Source: Mobilicoccus massiliensis (lineage in GTDB: Bacteria; Actinomycetota; Actinomycetes; Actinomycetales; Dermatophilaceae). From it: 64,000 bases of DNA. Below the pieces are notes generated by a model. It saw only the letters and a program-made list of their open reading frames with translations, was not told the DNA's origin and searched no databases. The stretch spans positions 323,277-387,276 of the forward strand of contig NZ_LN651326.1 in assembly GCF_000826525.2 (NCBI RefSeq). The letters run 5' to 3'. This document shows, piece after piece, positions 8,681-16,468 of this stretch (position 1 is the stretch's first letter; every line of letters starts with the position of its first letter). Position numbers and translations under genes: made by a program.

Positions 8681-8746
8681 GGCTCCCGACGCCGCACGGA
8701 TGAGGAGTCACGAGACCAGAGACCGTGGCAGCTAGGCTCCGTCGTC

Positions 8747-9322
8747 ATGACCGGCCACCCACTCCCTGCCGAGCACGCCACCCACGAGCGCCCGTCGGCG
8801 TCGGGCGATGTTCCCGACGAGGTCGTCCTCCTCGGTGAGGACGGCCGTCCCGTCGGCGCGGCCGACCGCATCCGGGTGCATACGAGTGACACCCCCTTGC
8901 ATCTGGCGTTCTCGTTCCACGCCGTCCACGGTGATCGCACGCTGCTCACGCGTCGCGATGTCGGCAAGGTGACGTGGCCGGGTGTGTGGTCGAACACGGC
9001 GTGCGGACATCCCCGTCCCGGGGAGGCGGTGGAGGATGCGGTGCGTCGCCGCGTCGCCGAAGAGCTCGGTGCCGCCGTGGGCGAACTCCGGCTCGTCCTG
9101 CCGCAGTTCCGGTACCGGGCCGTGGACGCGAGCGGCGTCGTCGAGAACGAGATCTGTCCGGTGTTCGTCGGGACGCTCGAGGGCGATCCCGACCCCGATC
9201 CCACCGAGGTCATGGATCACGCCTGGGTCGATCGGGCCGCCGTGCTCGACGCCGCCCGGCATGCTCCGATGCTGCTCAGCCCGTGGTCGGTGCTGCAGTT
9301 CACCGGGTTCGGCGGTGACTGA
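8747..9322 (+). CDS. idi: Isopentenyl-diphosphate delta-isomerase, type I
   Basis: The 191-residue Nudix-fold enzyme interconverts isopentenyl and dimethylallyl diphosphate in isoprenoid synthesis. The catalytic Cys lies in WSNTACGHPRPGE and the catalytic Glu in VENEICPVF; DKAxxR-like substrate contacts appear in LLTRRDVGKVTWPGVW. The Nudix-like helix is AVEDAVRRRVAEELG. Length matches the bacterial type I enzyme. The ATG at 8747 has only a weak purine run upstream. It stands alone, downstream of the two hairpin repeats, with no other isoprenoid gene in the window. Confidence 0.95.
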   Translation: MTGHPLPAEHATHERPSASGDVPDEVVLLGEDGRPVGAADRIRVHTSDTPLHLAFSFHAVHGDRTLLTRRDVGKVTWPGVWSNTACGHPRPGEAVEDAVRRRVAEELGAAVGELRLVLPQFRYRAVDASGVVENEICPVFVGTLEGDPDPDPTEVMDHAWVDRAAVLDAARHAPMLLSPWSVLQFTGFGGD

Positions 9323-9415
9323 CCGCCGCCGTCCACCGGTCGCGGGCGTCACGCCCGGCAGCGTGACCACATCGTCGCCCCGCGCTTCTAGGGTCGGGCC
9401 GACGAGAGGATTCTC

Positions 9416-9622
9416 ATGGCCGAAACCGCGTACCTCACGGTGTCCGACGATCTGGACACCATCCGACGATCCCTCGTGCCCGTCGGCGATCTCACGCCTC
9501 ATCTCGCGCGGTTCCTCGCGGCGTGTTCGGGCACGCTGCGCACGGCCGCCGTGACCGCCACCGATCACGTCACGACCGTCGCCCCCGGTCAGGTGATGGC
9601 GTTCCCCGGTGAGTCCTCGTGA
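9416..9622 (+). CDS. Small protein, first gene of an overlapping three-gene set
   Basis: The 68-residue protein (MAETAYLTVSDDLDTIRRSL...) has no membrane segment and no family I recognise. The ATG at 9416 follows a GAGAGGA ribosome-binding site. Its stop overlaps the GTG of the next gene (GTGA at 9619-9622), so the two are translationally coupled. The short helix-rich sequence with a central LTPHLARFLAACSGTL segment could be a WXG100-like secreted partner, but no WxG motif is present, so this is only a thought. Confidence 0.72.
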   Translation: MAETAYLTVSDDLDTIRRSLVPVGDLTPHLARFLAACSGTLRTAAVTATDHVTTVAPGQVMAFPGESS

Positions 9623-10236
9623 GCGCTTCCGGAACCACCGTTGATCTCGGCCGCCTGGCCCACTCCCTGACCACGTGCGCGGCGGTCCTCGACCCGCGTG
9701 CGGAGTCCGGTGAGGCGGGTGAGCCGGGGCCCGAGGTCGTGCGCGTCCGACGTCTGCTCACGCAGGTCGCGGCCGACCTCGCGCGGCACGCAGCGGTGGC
9801 CCGCCGCCTCGACGACGAGATCGAACTGCTCACCCGTCGGCGCGATCACGCCGACGCCGCTCACCTCGCGGAGCTCTGCCGTCGCCGTGACCGCTCCGAG
9901 GCGCGGCTGAGAGCCGAGCTCGACAGCGCGACGCGCGCCCTCGTTCCCGGCGGCGACCTGCTCGAGCCGGCGACGATCTTGAAGCGGCTCACCGGATCTC
10001 ACACCGCGGTCCGGCCCCGCAGCTACTTCGGCCGTCCGACCGTCGATCGCGACGCGCGGGTTCTCCGGCTGGCCACGCTCCTGCGTCGGCGAGCCGTTCA
10101 CCCTCGCGCCGCCGGCCGCGAACACCGCCCCGCGGTGGTCACCGTCGCCTCGCGAAGCACGCGGCTCGCGCGTGTGCGTCGTCGCCTCCTGCGGTCCTTC
10201 GACGCGAACCTGCACACGACCGGAGCCTCCTCATGA
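9619..10236 (+). CDS. Basic coiled-coil-like protein, second gene of the set
   Basis: The 205-residue protein starts at a GTG overlapping the previous stop. Residues 40-110 are strongly helical and charged (LARHAAVARRLDDEIELL, RRRDRSEARLRAELDSATRA), suggesting a coiled coil. The C-terminal 60 residues are very Arg-rich. No catalytic motif or membrane segment is visible. I do not recognise the family. Its stop overlaps the ATG of the third gene as ATGA. Confidence 0.75.
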   Translation: MSASGTTVDLGRLAHSLTTCAAVLDPRAESGEAGEPGPEVVRVRRLLTQVAADLARHAAVARRLDDEIELLTRRRDHADAAHLAELCRRRDRSEARLRAELDSATRALVPGGDLLEPATILKRLTGSHTAVRPRSYFGRPTVDRDARVLRLATLLRRRAVHPRAAGREHRPAVVTVASRSTRLARVRRRLLRSFDANLHTTGASS

Positions 10237-10961
10237 CCCACACGATCATCCCGATCATCCCCGCGACCGACCTCCTACCGGCGACCGCCACCGAGCACGT
10301 CGCCGACCTCACGGACGAGGAGATCCTCGGCATCGACGGCCCCGGCTCCGAGCAGGTCGCCCCCTTGCCCTGGCTCGGCCGGCGGTCGGAGGCCGACGTC
10401 GAGCTCGCAGCGGAGGTCGGCCTGCGCGGCCTCGTCGCACACGGCCGTATCGCCGCCCACGAGGACGGTCTCGAGTTGCCCGACCAACTCGACGCGGCGC
10501 TCGCGTTGCGGCACAACGCCCAGGCCATCGTCTACGCCGATCACTCCACGCGGCTCACCCAGGAGACCCGGGTCGTCTACGTCCACGCCGACGCCGTGCT
10601 CGTGGAGGAGGTCAACGGTGCCGGCGTGCACCGGTTCTCCCGCGGTGACCTCGATACCGCACTTGCCGAACTCGCCGCGTGGAGCATCCCCCAGCACGAG
10701 ACGGCCGATGACGGGCGCATCGAGGGCGACGGCCTGCCGCCCGAGCTCGACGGGCTGCAGTCGGTCGTCTTCCTCGACGTCGTCACACTCACCGGCAGCG
10801 GCGATGTCGGCACCGCGGCGTTGACGTTCTACAGGCTGCGCGACGGTCAGGTGGTCGAGGGCGTCGAGACGCCCGACCGTCTCGACCTGCCGCCGCGTAG
10901 CGACATCGACGTGCGCCGTCGGGTCGAGCAGACCGTCCGTGGAGCCCTCGCGCACGTCTGA
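10233..10961 (+). CDS. Conserved-looking protein, third gene of the set; possibly EspG-like
   Basis: The 242-residue acidic protein begins after an ATGA overlap. Its pattern, a helical N-terminal half (ELAAEVGLRGLVAHGRI, DQLDAALALRHNAQAIVYAD) followed by beta strands and a FSRGDLDTALAELAAW helix, faintly resembles EspG-type chaperones of type VII secretion. There is no EccB/C/D or WXG100 gene nearby to support this. No signal peptide or membrane segment. Function unknown. The 277 bases downstream hold a short palindrome CCTCTCGAGAGG and no gene. Confidence 0.75.
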   Translation: MTHTIIPIIPATDLLPATATEHVADLTDEEILGIDGPGSEQVAPLPWLGRRSEADVELAAEVGLRGLVAHGRIAAHEDGLELPDQLDAALALRHNAQAIVYADHSTRLTQETRVVYVHADAVLVEEVNGAGVHRFSRGDLDTALAELAAWSIPQHETADDGRIEGDGLPPELDGLQSVVFLDVVTLTGSGDVGTAALTFYRLRDGQVVEGVETPDRLDLPPRSDIDVRRRVEQTVRGALAHV

Positions 10962-11238
10962 TCCTCTCGAGAGGTACGGCCCCGTTCACCGACACCCGTC
11001 GTCCGGTCCCCGCCTGCTGGATGCCCCCGTCTCGCCCGTGGGTGAGGACGACCGTGCCGACGTCCGTCCCGGCGTCGCGAGTTGGATCCGGCACGGTCGG
11101 GTGCGGATGACTACCCTTGCCCGGGATGGCCGCCCGAGATGGCACGGCCGCGACCACCCGCCCGACCTCGTGCCGATGCCTCCCATCGACACGGCCCGCA
11201 CCCGGTCGGGCCTGCCCCGGAGGAAGGAGGGCCGAGCC

Positions 11239-11697
11239 ATGCCGGCCTCGACCCGATCGGCGCATCTGGACGTGCGCCTGCTCGCCGTCGTCTTCCTCGG
11301 CGGAGCCTGTGGCACGGCTGCCCGGGCGTCACTCGAGACCGCCTTCGCCGCACCCGTGGGTGCGTGGCCGTGGCCGACGTTCGTCATCAACGTCACCGGC
11401 GCCCTGGCCCTCGGGTTCCTGCTCGAGCTTCTCGCCCGTCGCGGCCCCGACGGCGGACTGCGACGAGTGCTGCGCCTCGGCCTGGGCACCGGCCTCCTCG
11501 GCGGGTTCACGACGTTCAGCACGCTCGCCGTCGAGACGCTTCACCTTTCCGCGCCCCTCGCACTCTGCTACGCCGCCGGTTCGATCGTCCTCGGGGCGCT
11601 TGCCGCGGGCGTCGGATACCTCCTCGCCCGCCGCGTGCCGGCCGGGATGCGACCCCGGCGTGAACCTCCGGCGCCGGCCACGGAGGTGGCGGGGTGA
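11239..11697 (+). CDS. crcB: Fluoride channel subunit CrcB/Fluc (first of two)
   Basis: The 152-residue membrane protein has four transmembrane helices and the Fluc signatures GGACGTAARASLE, FVINVTGALALGFLLE and GLLGGFTTFSTLAVE. Fluc proteins are dual-topology dimers that expel fluoride. The ATG at 11239 follows AGGAAGGAGGG. Its stop overlaps the GTG of the second crcB. Tandem unequal crcB genes, as here, usually form an obligate heterodimer with opposite topologies. I looked for a fluoride riboswitch in the upstream 277 bases and could not make a convincing fold. Confidence 0.94.
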   Translation: MPASTRSAHLDVRLLAVVFLGGACGTAARASLETAFAAPVGAWPWPTFVINVTGALALGFLLELLARRGPDGGLRRVLRLGLGTGLLGGFTTFSTLAVETLHLSAPLALCYAAGSIVLGALAAGVGYLLARRVPAGMRPRREPPAPATEVAG

Positions 11698-12059
11698 CCC
11701 TGCTGTTGCTCTCCCTCGCCGGTGGCCTCGGTGCCACGCTGCGGTTCGTCACCGACGCCACGGTCGTCGGGCGCGTTCGCACGGCGATGCCGGTCGGCAC
11801 CCTCACGGTCAACATCCTCGGTTCGTTCCTCCTCGGCCTCGTCACCGGAGCGGTGACACGCGCCGCCCTTCCCGAACCGGCGGCGGCGATCGTCGGCACG
11901 GGGTTCTGCGGCGGCTTCACGACGTTCAGCACCGCCTCCGTCGAGACCGCGCGGCTCTGGCGCGCCGACCGGACCGGGCTCGCCGTCGGCTACGCCGCCG
12001 TCGATCTCGCGGGCAGTCTGCTCGCGGCCCTTCTCGGAATGACGCTCGCGCACCTCTGA
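11694..12059 (+). CDS. crcB: Fluoride channel subunit CrcB/Fluc (second of two)
   Basis: The 121-residue protein has four membrane helices and the Fluc signatures GGLGATLRFVTD, GTLTVNILGSFLLG and GFCGGFTTFSTASVE. It starts at a GTG overlapping the preceding stop (GTGA at 11694-11697), so both subunits are made together. Being shorter and lacking the extended tail of the first copy, it is probably the opposite-topology partner. The 299 bases after it, up to the arsenate-reductase-like gene, contain no recognisable gene. Confidence 0.94.
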   Translation: MTLLLLSLAGGLGATLRFVTDATVVGRVRTAMPVGTLTVNILGSFLLGLVTGAVTRAALPEPAAAIVGTGFCGGFTTFSTASVETARLWRADRTGLAVGYAAVDLAGSLLAALLGMTLAHL

Positions 12060-12358
12060 TTCGGGTAGCCCTCGATCAGCTCCGACCCGCGCTGACCGTT
12101 CCCGACCGCTTCGACCCACGCGCGAAGGGCCGCTGACCGGCACTGGGACCAGCACACGCGAGACCCGTCCCTCGCGCGACACCCCGCCACCCCGCGTCTG
12201 CGACCTGATCACCGAAGAACCCGCCCATCCGCATCGTCGCAGGTCACACCCCCTGCCGGGAGACCTCACCTCGACATCGCACGCATAGCCACCCGCGCTT
12301 TTGCATCCTCATGCCGTAACCTTGTGTTCACTTACTGTTAACCAAGGAGTACTGCCCC

Positions 12359-13075
12359 ATGAGCATGAACCTCGAATCCACGGGCGCCACCCTCACCGGC
12401 GAGCTGGCCTACCAGTTCGAATCCACGTTCTCCCGCGAGGAGGTCGCCGGCATCGTCGCCCGGGCCCGGGCCGATCTCGAGCCGACTTCGCGTCACCCGG
12501 AGTTCCTCCCGCTCCTCATCGAGCGGGCCGCTCGCGACGAGCTCGTCTCGCTGGCGCGTCGTCGCGGTGCGCCGGCTGCCCGGATGCCGGAGATCCTGTT
12601 CGTGTGCCGCCACAACGAGGGCCGTTCGCAGATGGCCGCCGCCCTCACGCACCACCTCTCCGAGGGCGCCGTGCACGTGCGCTCCGCCGGAGTGGCGCCG
12701 ACCGGGCTGCTCAACCCCGTCGTGGTCGACGTGCTGGCCGAGCGCGGTATCACCCTCGACCACGCCTACCCCACCCCGGTCCGCGACGACGTGCTCGCGA
12801 CTCCCGATGTCGTCGTGACGATGAGCCCCGACCTGCCGTCCATGGCCGGGCGGCGCGAACTCGTGTGGGACATCGCCGACCCGCACCACCGCAGCACCGA
12901 GGAGGTCCGGGCCATCCGTGAGCACATCGAGCAGCACGTCATCGACCTGCTCGCCGAGCTCGAGGTGCGCCTCAGCCCCGACGCGGTGCGGCCGGCCCCG
13001 GCAGGACGCACCCCACGACGACCCCGGCGAACCGCCGCCCAGCCCCAACCGCTTCGACGCCCGACGGCGGTCTGA
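12359..13075 (+). CDS. Arsenate reductase / low-molecular-weight phosphatase with N-terminal helical domain
   Basis: The 238-residue protein has an N-terminal three-helix domain (residues 10-75) followed by a low-molecular-weight tyrosine-phosphatase fold. The active-site loop is CRHNEGRSQ (near residue 85), fitting Cx5R, and the general acid lies in WDIADPHHRS. This two-domain layout matches actinobacterial mycothiol-dependent arsenate reductases such as Corynebacterium ArsC1. The last 25 residues are a Pro/Arg-rich tail. The ATG at 12359 follows AAGGAG by 9 bases. No arsR, acr3 or arsB is nearby, so an arsenic role is inferred from family only; protein-phosphatase activity is an alternative. 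Confidence 0.85.
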   Translation: MSMNLESTGATLTGELAYQFESTFSREEVAGIVARARADLEPTSRHPEFLPLLIERAARDELVSLARRRGAPAARMPEILFVCRHNEGRSQMAAALTHHLSEGAVHVRSAGVAPTGLLNPVVVDVLAERGITLDHAYPTPVRDDVLATPDVVVTMSPDLPSMAGRRELVWDIADPHHRSTEEVRAIREHIEQHVIDLLAELEVRLSPDAVRPAPAGRTPRRPRRTAAQPQPLRRPTAV

Positions 13076-13192
13076 GCCACAGAGATATCGGCCCACCGAC
13101 GGCGCGTCGACGCCAGAACCCTCACCTCGACGCGGGCCCACCCACCCGCGCATGAACAGTGATCGGTGCACCCGAGATGAGGAGTGGTCGAC

Positions 13193-13690
13193 ATGGCCGA
13201 GAACACCGACAGCCGCACCGAGGAAGGCCGCGAGAAGGTCGCCTCGATCATCAAGAAGACCAGGGTCGCGATGCTGACCCACGCCGACGGGCGCGGACGC
13301 CTGGTCTCGCACCCGATGGCCACGCAGGACGTGGAGTTCGACGGCACGGTGCTGTTCATCACCGAGCGTGACACCGACAAGGTCGCGGCCATCACCGCGA
13401 ACCCGCAGGTCAACGTCGCCTACAGCGGCAGCGCGGAGTGGGTCTCCCTGTCGGGCACGGCGAGGGTCGTCAACGACGTCGAGAAGATGCGGGAGCTCTG
13501 GGGCACCTTCACCGAGGCCGAGATGGAGGGTGGCCCCGAGGACGGCAACAACGTGCTCATCGTCGTCGACGCCGACACCGCGGAGTACTGGGAATCCCGC
13601 GGCGGGCGCATCGGCCAGCTCTTCAACCTGGCTCGCAGCGTCACCACCAAGGAGCCCGTGAAGGGCGAGAACGAGGTCGTCGACCTCTGA
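13193..13690 (+). CDS. Pyridoxamine 5'-phosphate oxidase-like flavin-binding protein
   Basis: The 165-residue protein is a split-barrel flavoprotein of the general-stress PNPOx-like group. Visible segments are AMLTHADGRGRLVSHPM (strands 1 and 2), GTVLFITERDTDKVAAI and VNVAYSGSAEWVSLSGTAR. Members bind FMN, FAD or F420; the cofactor cannot be fixed here. I chose the ATG at 13193 over the GTG at 13184 because the GGAG at 13181-13184 is spaced correctly for it. It is followed by a strong terminator hairpin. Confidence 0.9.
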   Translation: MAENTDSRTEEGREKVASIIKKTRVAMLTHADGRGRLVSHPMATQDVEFDGTVLFITERDTDKVAAITANPQVNVAYSGSAEWVSLSGTARVVNDVEKMRELWGTFTEAEMEGGPEDGNNVLIVVDADTAEYWESRGGRIGQLFNLARSVTTKEPVKGENEVVDL

Positions 13691-13725
13691 GGCGCGTTCT
13701 ACGAAGCGCCCCCCCGAACAACACC

Positions 13726-13759
13726 GTGCCCCCGGCGGATCGTGATCCGCCGGGGGCAC
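13726..13759. terminator. Bidirectional terminator hairpin
   Basis: A perfect 16-base inverted repeat (GTGCCCCCGGCGGATC, 13726-13741, against 13744-13759) lies between two convergent genes. The loop is minimal and there is no U tract, as is common in high-GC Actinobacteria. It is placed to stop transcription from both sides. Confidence 0.85.
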
Positions 13760-13768
13760 GGCCCGTCG

Positions 13769-14848
13769 TCAGCGCTTCGTCGGCGTCAACCGCATCGCAA
13801 CGGTCTCGTTCGTGGCGCCCACCGTGGCGGTGACCGCGATCTGTCCCTTGCCGTTGATGCCGGCCACGCTCGTGAGGACCCAGTTGCGGGGCAGCTTGGA
13901 GACGCTCGTGAGATCGGTCTTGCGGCCCCTCTCCCACGTGACGACTCGGCCGTTCTCCTCACCGACGACCATGCCCGTGTCGGTGACGGCCTTCGGAGTC
14001 ATCGCCTCCGCGCCGCGCATCGGCGAGAACTTGCGGCCGTTCGTCCACAGAACGGCTCCGGTCGGCTGCCCGTCGGTGTAGCTGCGGCCCACGATGTACG
14101 TGCCGGTCGGCGAGATGCCGTCCGCGCTCGTCCCGACTCCCTTCGGAGCCGGGAGGTAGCGGACGCCCGACGTCGTCATCGTCGCCGCCCGCGGGAAGAG
14201 GTTGTCGTCGCGGTAGGAGGGGTGCTCCTGGGTGATGGCGGCCACCCCGCGCTCGGAGATGCCGGCGGCGCGGCAGTTGCCCCACCCCGTGGGCCAGTTC
14301 ATCAGCTTCATGTTCTGTCGGCCGTAGCGACCGATGAACGGCTGGCCCGTCTTGACGCTCACGTCACAGCCCGCGACGTCGCCGCGGCTGTTGACGCCGC
14401 CGAGGGAGGGCCCGTAGTAGGAGCCGTCGGCCGTGATGGTGCGGTCGATGTCGACCTTGGCCGGGCTGGGCCAGCGGAGAACCCCTTCGCGGCTTCCGGA
14501 GTACGCCTGGCCGACCGGGTTGAGGACGAGGCTCCAGGTGCCGTGGGCACCCAGCGCGTCGGCGGACGCGAGCTCTCGCGTGCGTGCCGGCTGACCCAGG
14601 TAGGCGTTGCCGCCGATCCGGGTCGCGAGGACCGCGCCGGAGGACGCGATGCCCACCGACGTCGTTCCGTACGCGGAATCGGGAGTCGGAGCACTGCGGG
14701 TGCCGACGACATCGGACTTGTAGGCCGGGCCGCTCTGGCCGCGGCGGGCCGCCTCGGCCGAGGTGGACGTGAGTGGCGCGAGCAGGGCGACGGCGGCCAG
14801 CGCAGTCGTGGTGACGATGAGCGCACGCGGGCGCGACGAGATGGACAT
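13769..14848 (-). CDS. Secreted HAF-repeat protein
   Basis: The 359-residue protein begins with a Sec signal peptide: a basic start (SSRPRALIV), a hydrophobic core TTTALAAVALLAPL and a likely cleavage after AEA near residue 33. The mature part contains about six repeats of the HAF type, recognisable as GIASSGAVLATR, GVNSRGDVAGCD, GISERGVAAI, GISPTGTYIVG, AVTDTGMVVGEE and GINGKGQIAV. Such repeats form a beta-propeller-like extracellular domain; no enzymatic residues are visible. The ATG at 14848 is preceded by a GGGGAGA purine stretch. Confidence 0.85.
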   Translation of the reverse strand: MSISSRPRALIVTTTALAAVALLAPLTSTSAEAARRGQSGPAYKSDVVGTRSAPTPDSAYGTTSVGIASSGAVLATRIGGNAYLGQPARTRELASADALGAHGTWSLVLNPVGQAYSGSREGVLRWPSPAKVDIDRTITADGSYYGPSLGGVNSRGDVAGCDVSVKTGQPFIGRYGRQNMKLMNWPTGWGNCRAAGISERGVAAITQEHPSYRDDNLFPRAATMTTSGVRYLPAPKGVGTSADGISPTGTYIVGRSYTDGQPTGAVLWTNGRKFSPMRGAEAMTPKAVTDTGMVVGEENGRVVTWERGRKTDLTSVSKLPRNWVLTSVAGINGKGQIAVTATVGATNETVAMRLTPTKR

Positions 14849-15010
14849 GACGAATCTCCCCTGAACAGATACTTCCCCCTGTCGGACGGACGCCCGACAC
14901 AGGGCATCGTAGACCGGAACATCGGGAGAATTCCGCTCTCGATGCATGGGATTCACGATTCGGTCGGGCTGTGTCCGTCTGGTGGCACGCCCTCGTCAAT
15001 CCCCGGGAGG

Positions 15011-16381
15011 TCAGGGGGCGGCCCGCACCTCCTCGTAGCGGCGGAGGGCCTCGCGACGCTCCTCGGCGTGGTCGACGATCGGGGCGGGGTAGCCGGGGAC
15101 CGTGGAGACGGCACGCAGATCGTGCACGTCGGCCTCGGCGAGACCGGCGAGTTCGGGCACCCACCGGCGCACGTAGTCGCCCCGCGGGTCGAACTTCGCA
15201 CCCTGCGACCACGGGTTGAAGACGCGGAAGTACGGCGCCGCGTCCGTCCCCGTGCCCGCGACCCACTGCCAGCCGTGGTTGTTGTTGGCGAGGTCGGCGT
15301 CGAGCAGGTGGTCGAGAAAGTGGCGCGCGCCGTGCGGCCACCAGACGTGGAGGTCCTTGCACAGAAAGCTCGCGGTGATCATCCGCAGACGGTTGTGCAT
15401 CCACCCCGTCGCGAGCAGTTGCCGCATGCCCGCGTCGACGATGGGGTGACCCGTCCTCCCCTCCTTCCACGCGGCCAGACGGTCGGCGGCACGCGGATCG
15501 CTCTGCGGGTCGTCGTACTCCATGCCGGCGAGAGCCGTGCGCAGGTCGTTCCACGCGGAGTCGGGCCGGTGCCAGAGCACGTCGGCGTAGAACTCACGCC
15601 AGACGAGCTCGGTGGCGAACGTTCGCGCTCCCTCCGTCTGCCCCGCGGGGTGCGCCGCGATGTCGGCGAGCATGGTGCGCGGATGAATCGTGCCGTGCGC
15701 CAGGTGCACCGACATCTGCGAGGTGCCGGGCAGGTCGGGCCGGTCGCGATCGGCGGCGTAGCGCTCGAGCCCTTCGTCGCGGAAGTCGTTCCAGCGCTCG
15801 AGCGCGGCCCGTTCGCCCAGTGCGGGAAGACCGACGCCCACCTCGACCGGGGTCGGGATCTGCTCGGACTCGACACCGGTCACCCAGGAGACCGTGGGCA
15901 GCGGCGCCGGGCCGGGCGCGCCGTGATCACGCCAGGCGGTCGCGAACGGCGTGAACACCTTGTACGGGTCGCCGTCGGACTTCGTGATCACCCCCGGCCC
16001 GATCGCGTACGGCGTGCCGGTGGCGACGAACGCGACGCCGAGACCGTCGAGCACCTCACGAACCTGCTGGTCACGCCGGCGCCGGTCGGGCTCGGACTCC
16101 GCGGTGACGTGCACGCGCCCGGCCCCCACCTCCCGGGCGAGGCGCGGGACGACGTCGGCCGGGTCGCCCGTGCGCACGACGAGGCGCCCTCCGCGGCTCG
16201 CGATCGACTCGGCGAGCGCCGCCACGCACCGCAGATACCCAGCGACGTGAGGCGTGGCCGCGTCGAGCGATCCGGGCTCGAGCACGACGAGAGGCACGAC
16301 CGCGCCGTCCTCACTCGCCGACAGCAGCGCGGGATGGTCGAGGAGCCGCAGATCGCGGCGGAACCACAGGATCGACGTCAC
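15011..16381 (-). CDS. phr: Deoxyribodipyrimidine photolyase (class I CPD type)
   Basis: The 456-residue flavoprotein repairs UV-induced cyclobutane pyrimidine dimers with light. The N-terminal antenna domain begins SILWFRRDLRLLDHPAL. The C-terminal FAD domain carries WREFYADVLWHRP, AWKEGRTGHPIVDAGMRQL, WMHNRLRMITASFL and the signature LANNNHGWQWVAGTGTDAAP. The frame stays open upstream to 17923, but the photolyase N-terminus begins at GTG 16381, which fits the usual length of about 450-470. It is divergent from the amino-acid permease, with only 87 bases between them. Confidence 0.96.
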   Translation of the reverse strand: MTSILWFRRDLRLLDHPALLSASEDGAVVPLVVLEPGSLDAATPHVAGYLRCVAALAESIASRGGRLVVRTGDPADVVPRLAREVGAGRVHVTAESEPDRRRRDQQVREVLDGLGVAFVATGTPYAIGPGVITKSDGDPYKVFTPFATAWRDHGAPGPAPLPTVSWVTGVESEQIPTPVEVGVGLPALGERAALERWNDFRDEGLERYAADRDRPDLPGTSQMSVHLAHGTIHPRTMLADIAAHPAGQTEGARTFATELVWREFYADVLWHRPDSAWNDLRTALAGMEYDDPQSDPRAADRLAAWKEGRTGHPIVDAGMRQLLATGWMHNRLRMITASFLCKDLHVWWPHGARHFLDHLLDADLANNNHGWQWVAGTGTDAAPYFRVFNPWSQGAKFDPRGDYVRRWVPELAGLAEADVHDLRAVSTVPGYPAPIVDHAEERREALRRYEEVRAAP

Positions 16382-16468
16382 CCGCGTGACGCTATCGCCC
16401 TCGGTGGCGGTCCGAGGACCCGAGCGACCGCCTGGGAGACTGCATCCGCAATCGACGAAAGGCCCCTC

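Larger units (their letters stand above)
8238..8746. other. 509-base intergenic region built around two hairpin repeats
   Basis: No supportable gene is present. The region separates the divergent thiolase-like gene and idi. About half of it is taken up by two copies of a 119-base palindromic repeat (described separately). The 122 bases between the copies are rich in CCCCAC and CCCGCC tracts. Promoters for both flanking genes must lie here, but none is obvious. Confidence 0.75.

Noticed and set aside
10962..11238. A fluoride riboswitch upstream of the crcB pair
   Set aside because: GGATGACTACCC near 11105 is faintly similar to part of the crcB motif, but I could not assemble the required pseudoknot stems.
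13742..16468. A 909-codon upstream extension of the amino-acid permease
   Set aside because: The extension is antisense to the HAF-repeat and photolyase genes; the permease family N-terminus begins right after GTG 16469.
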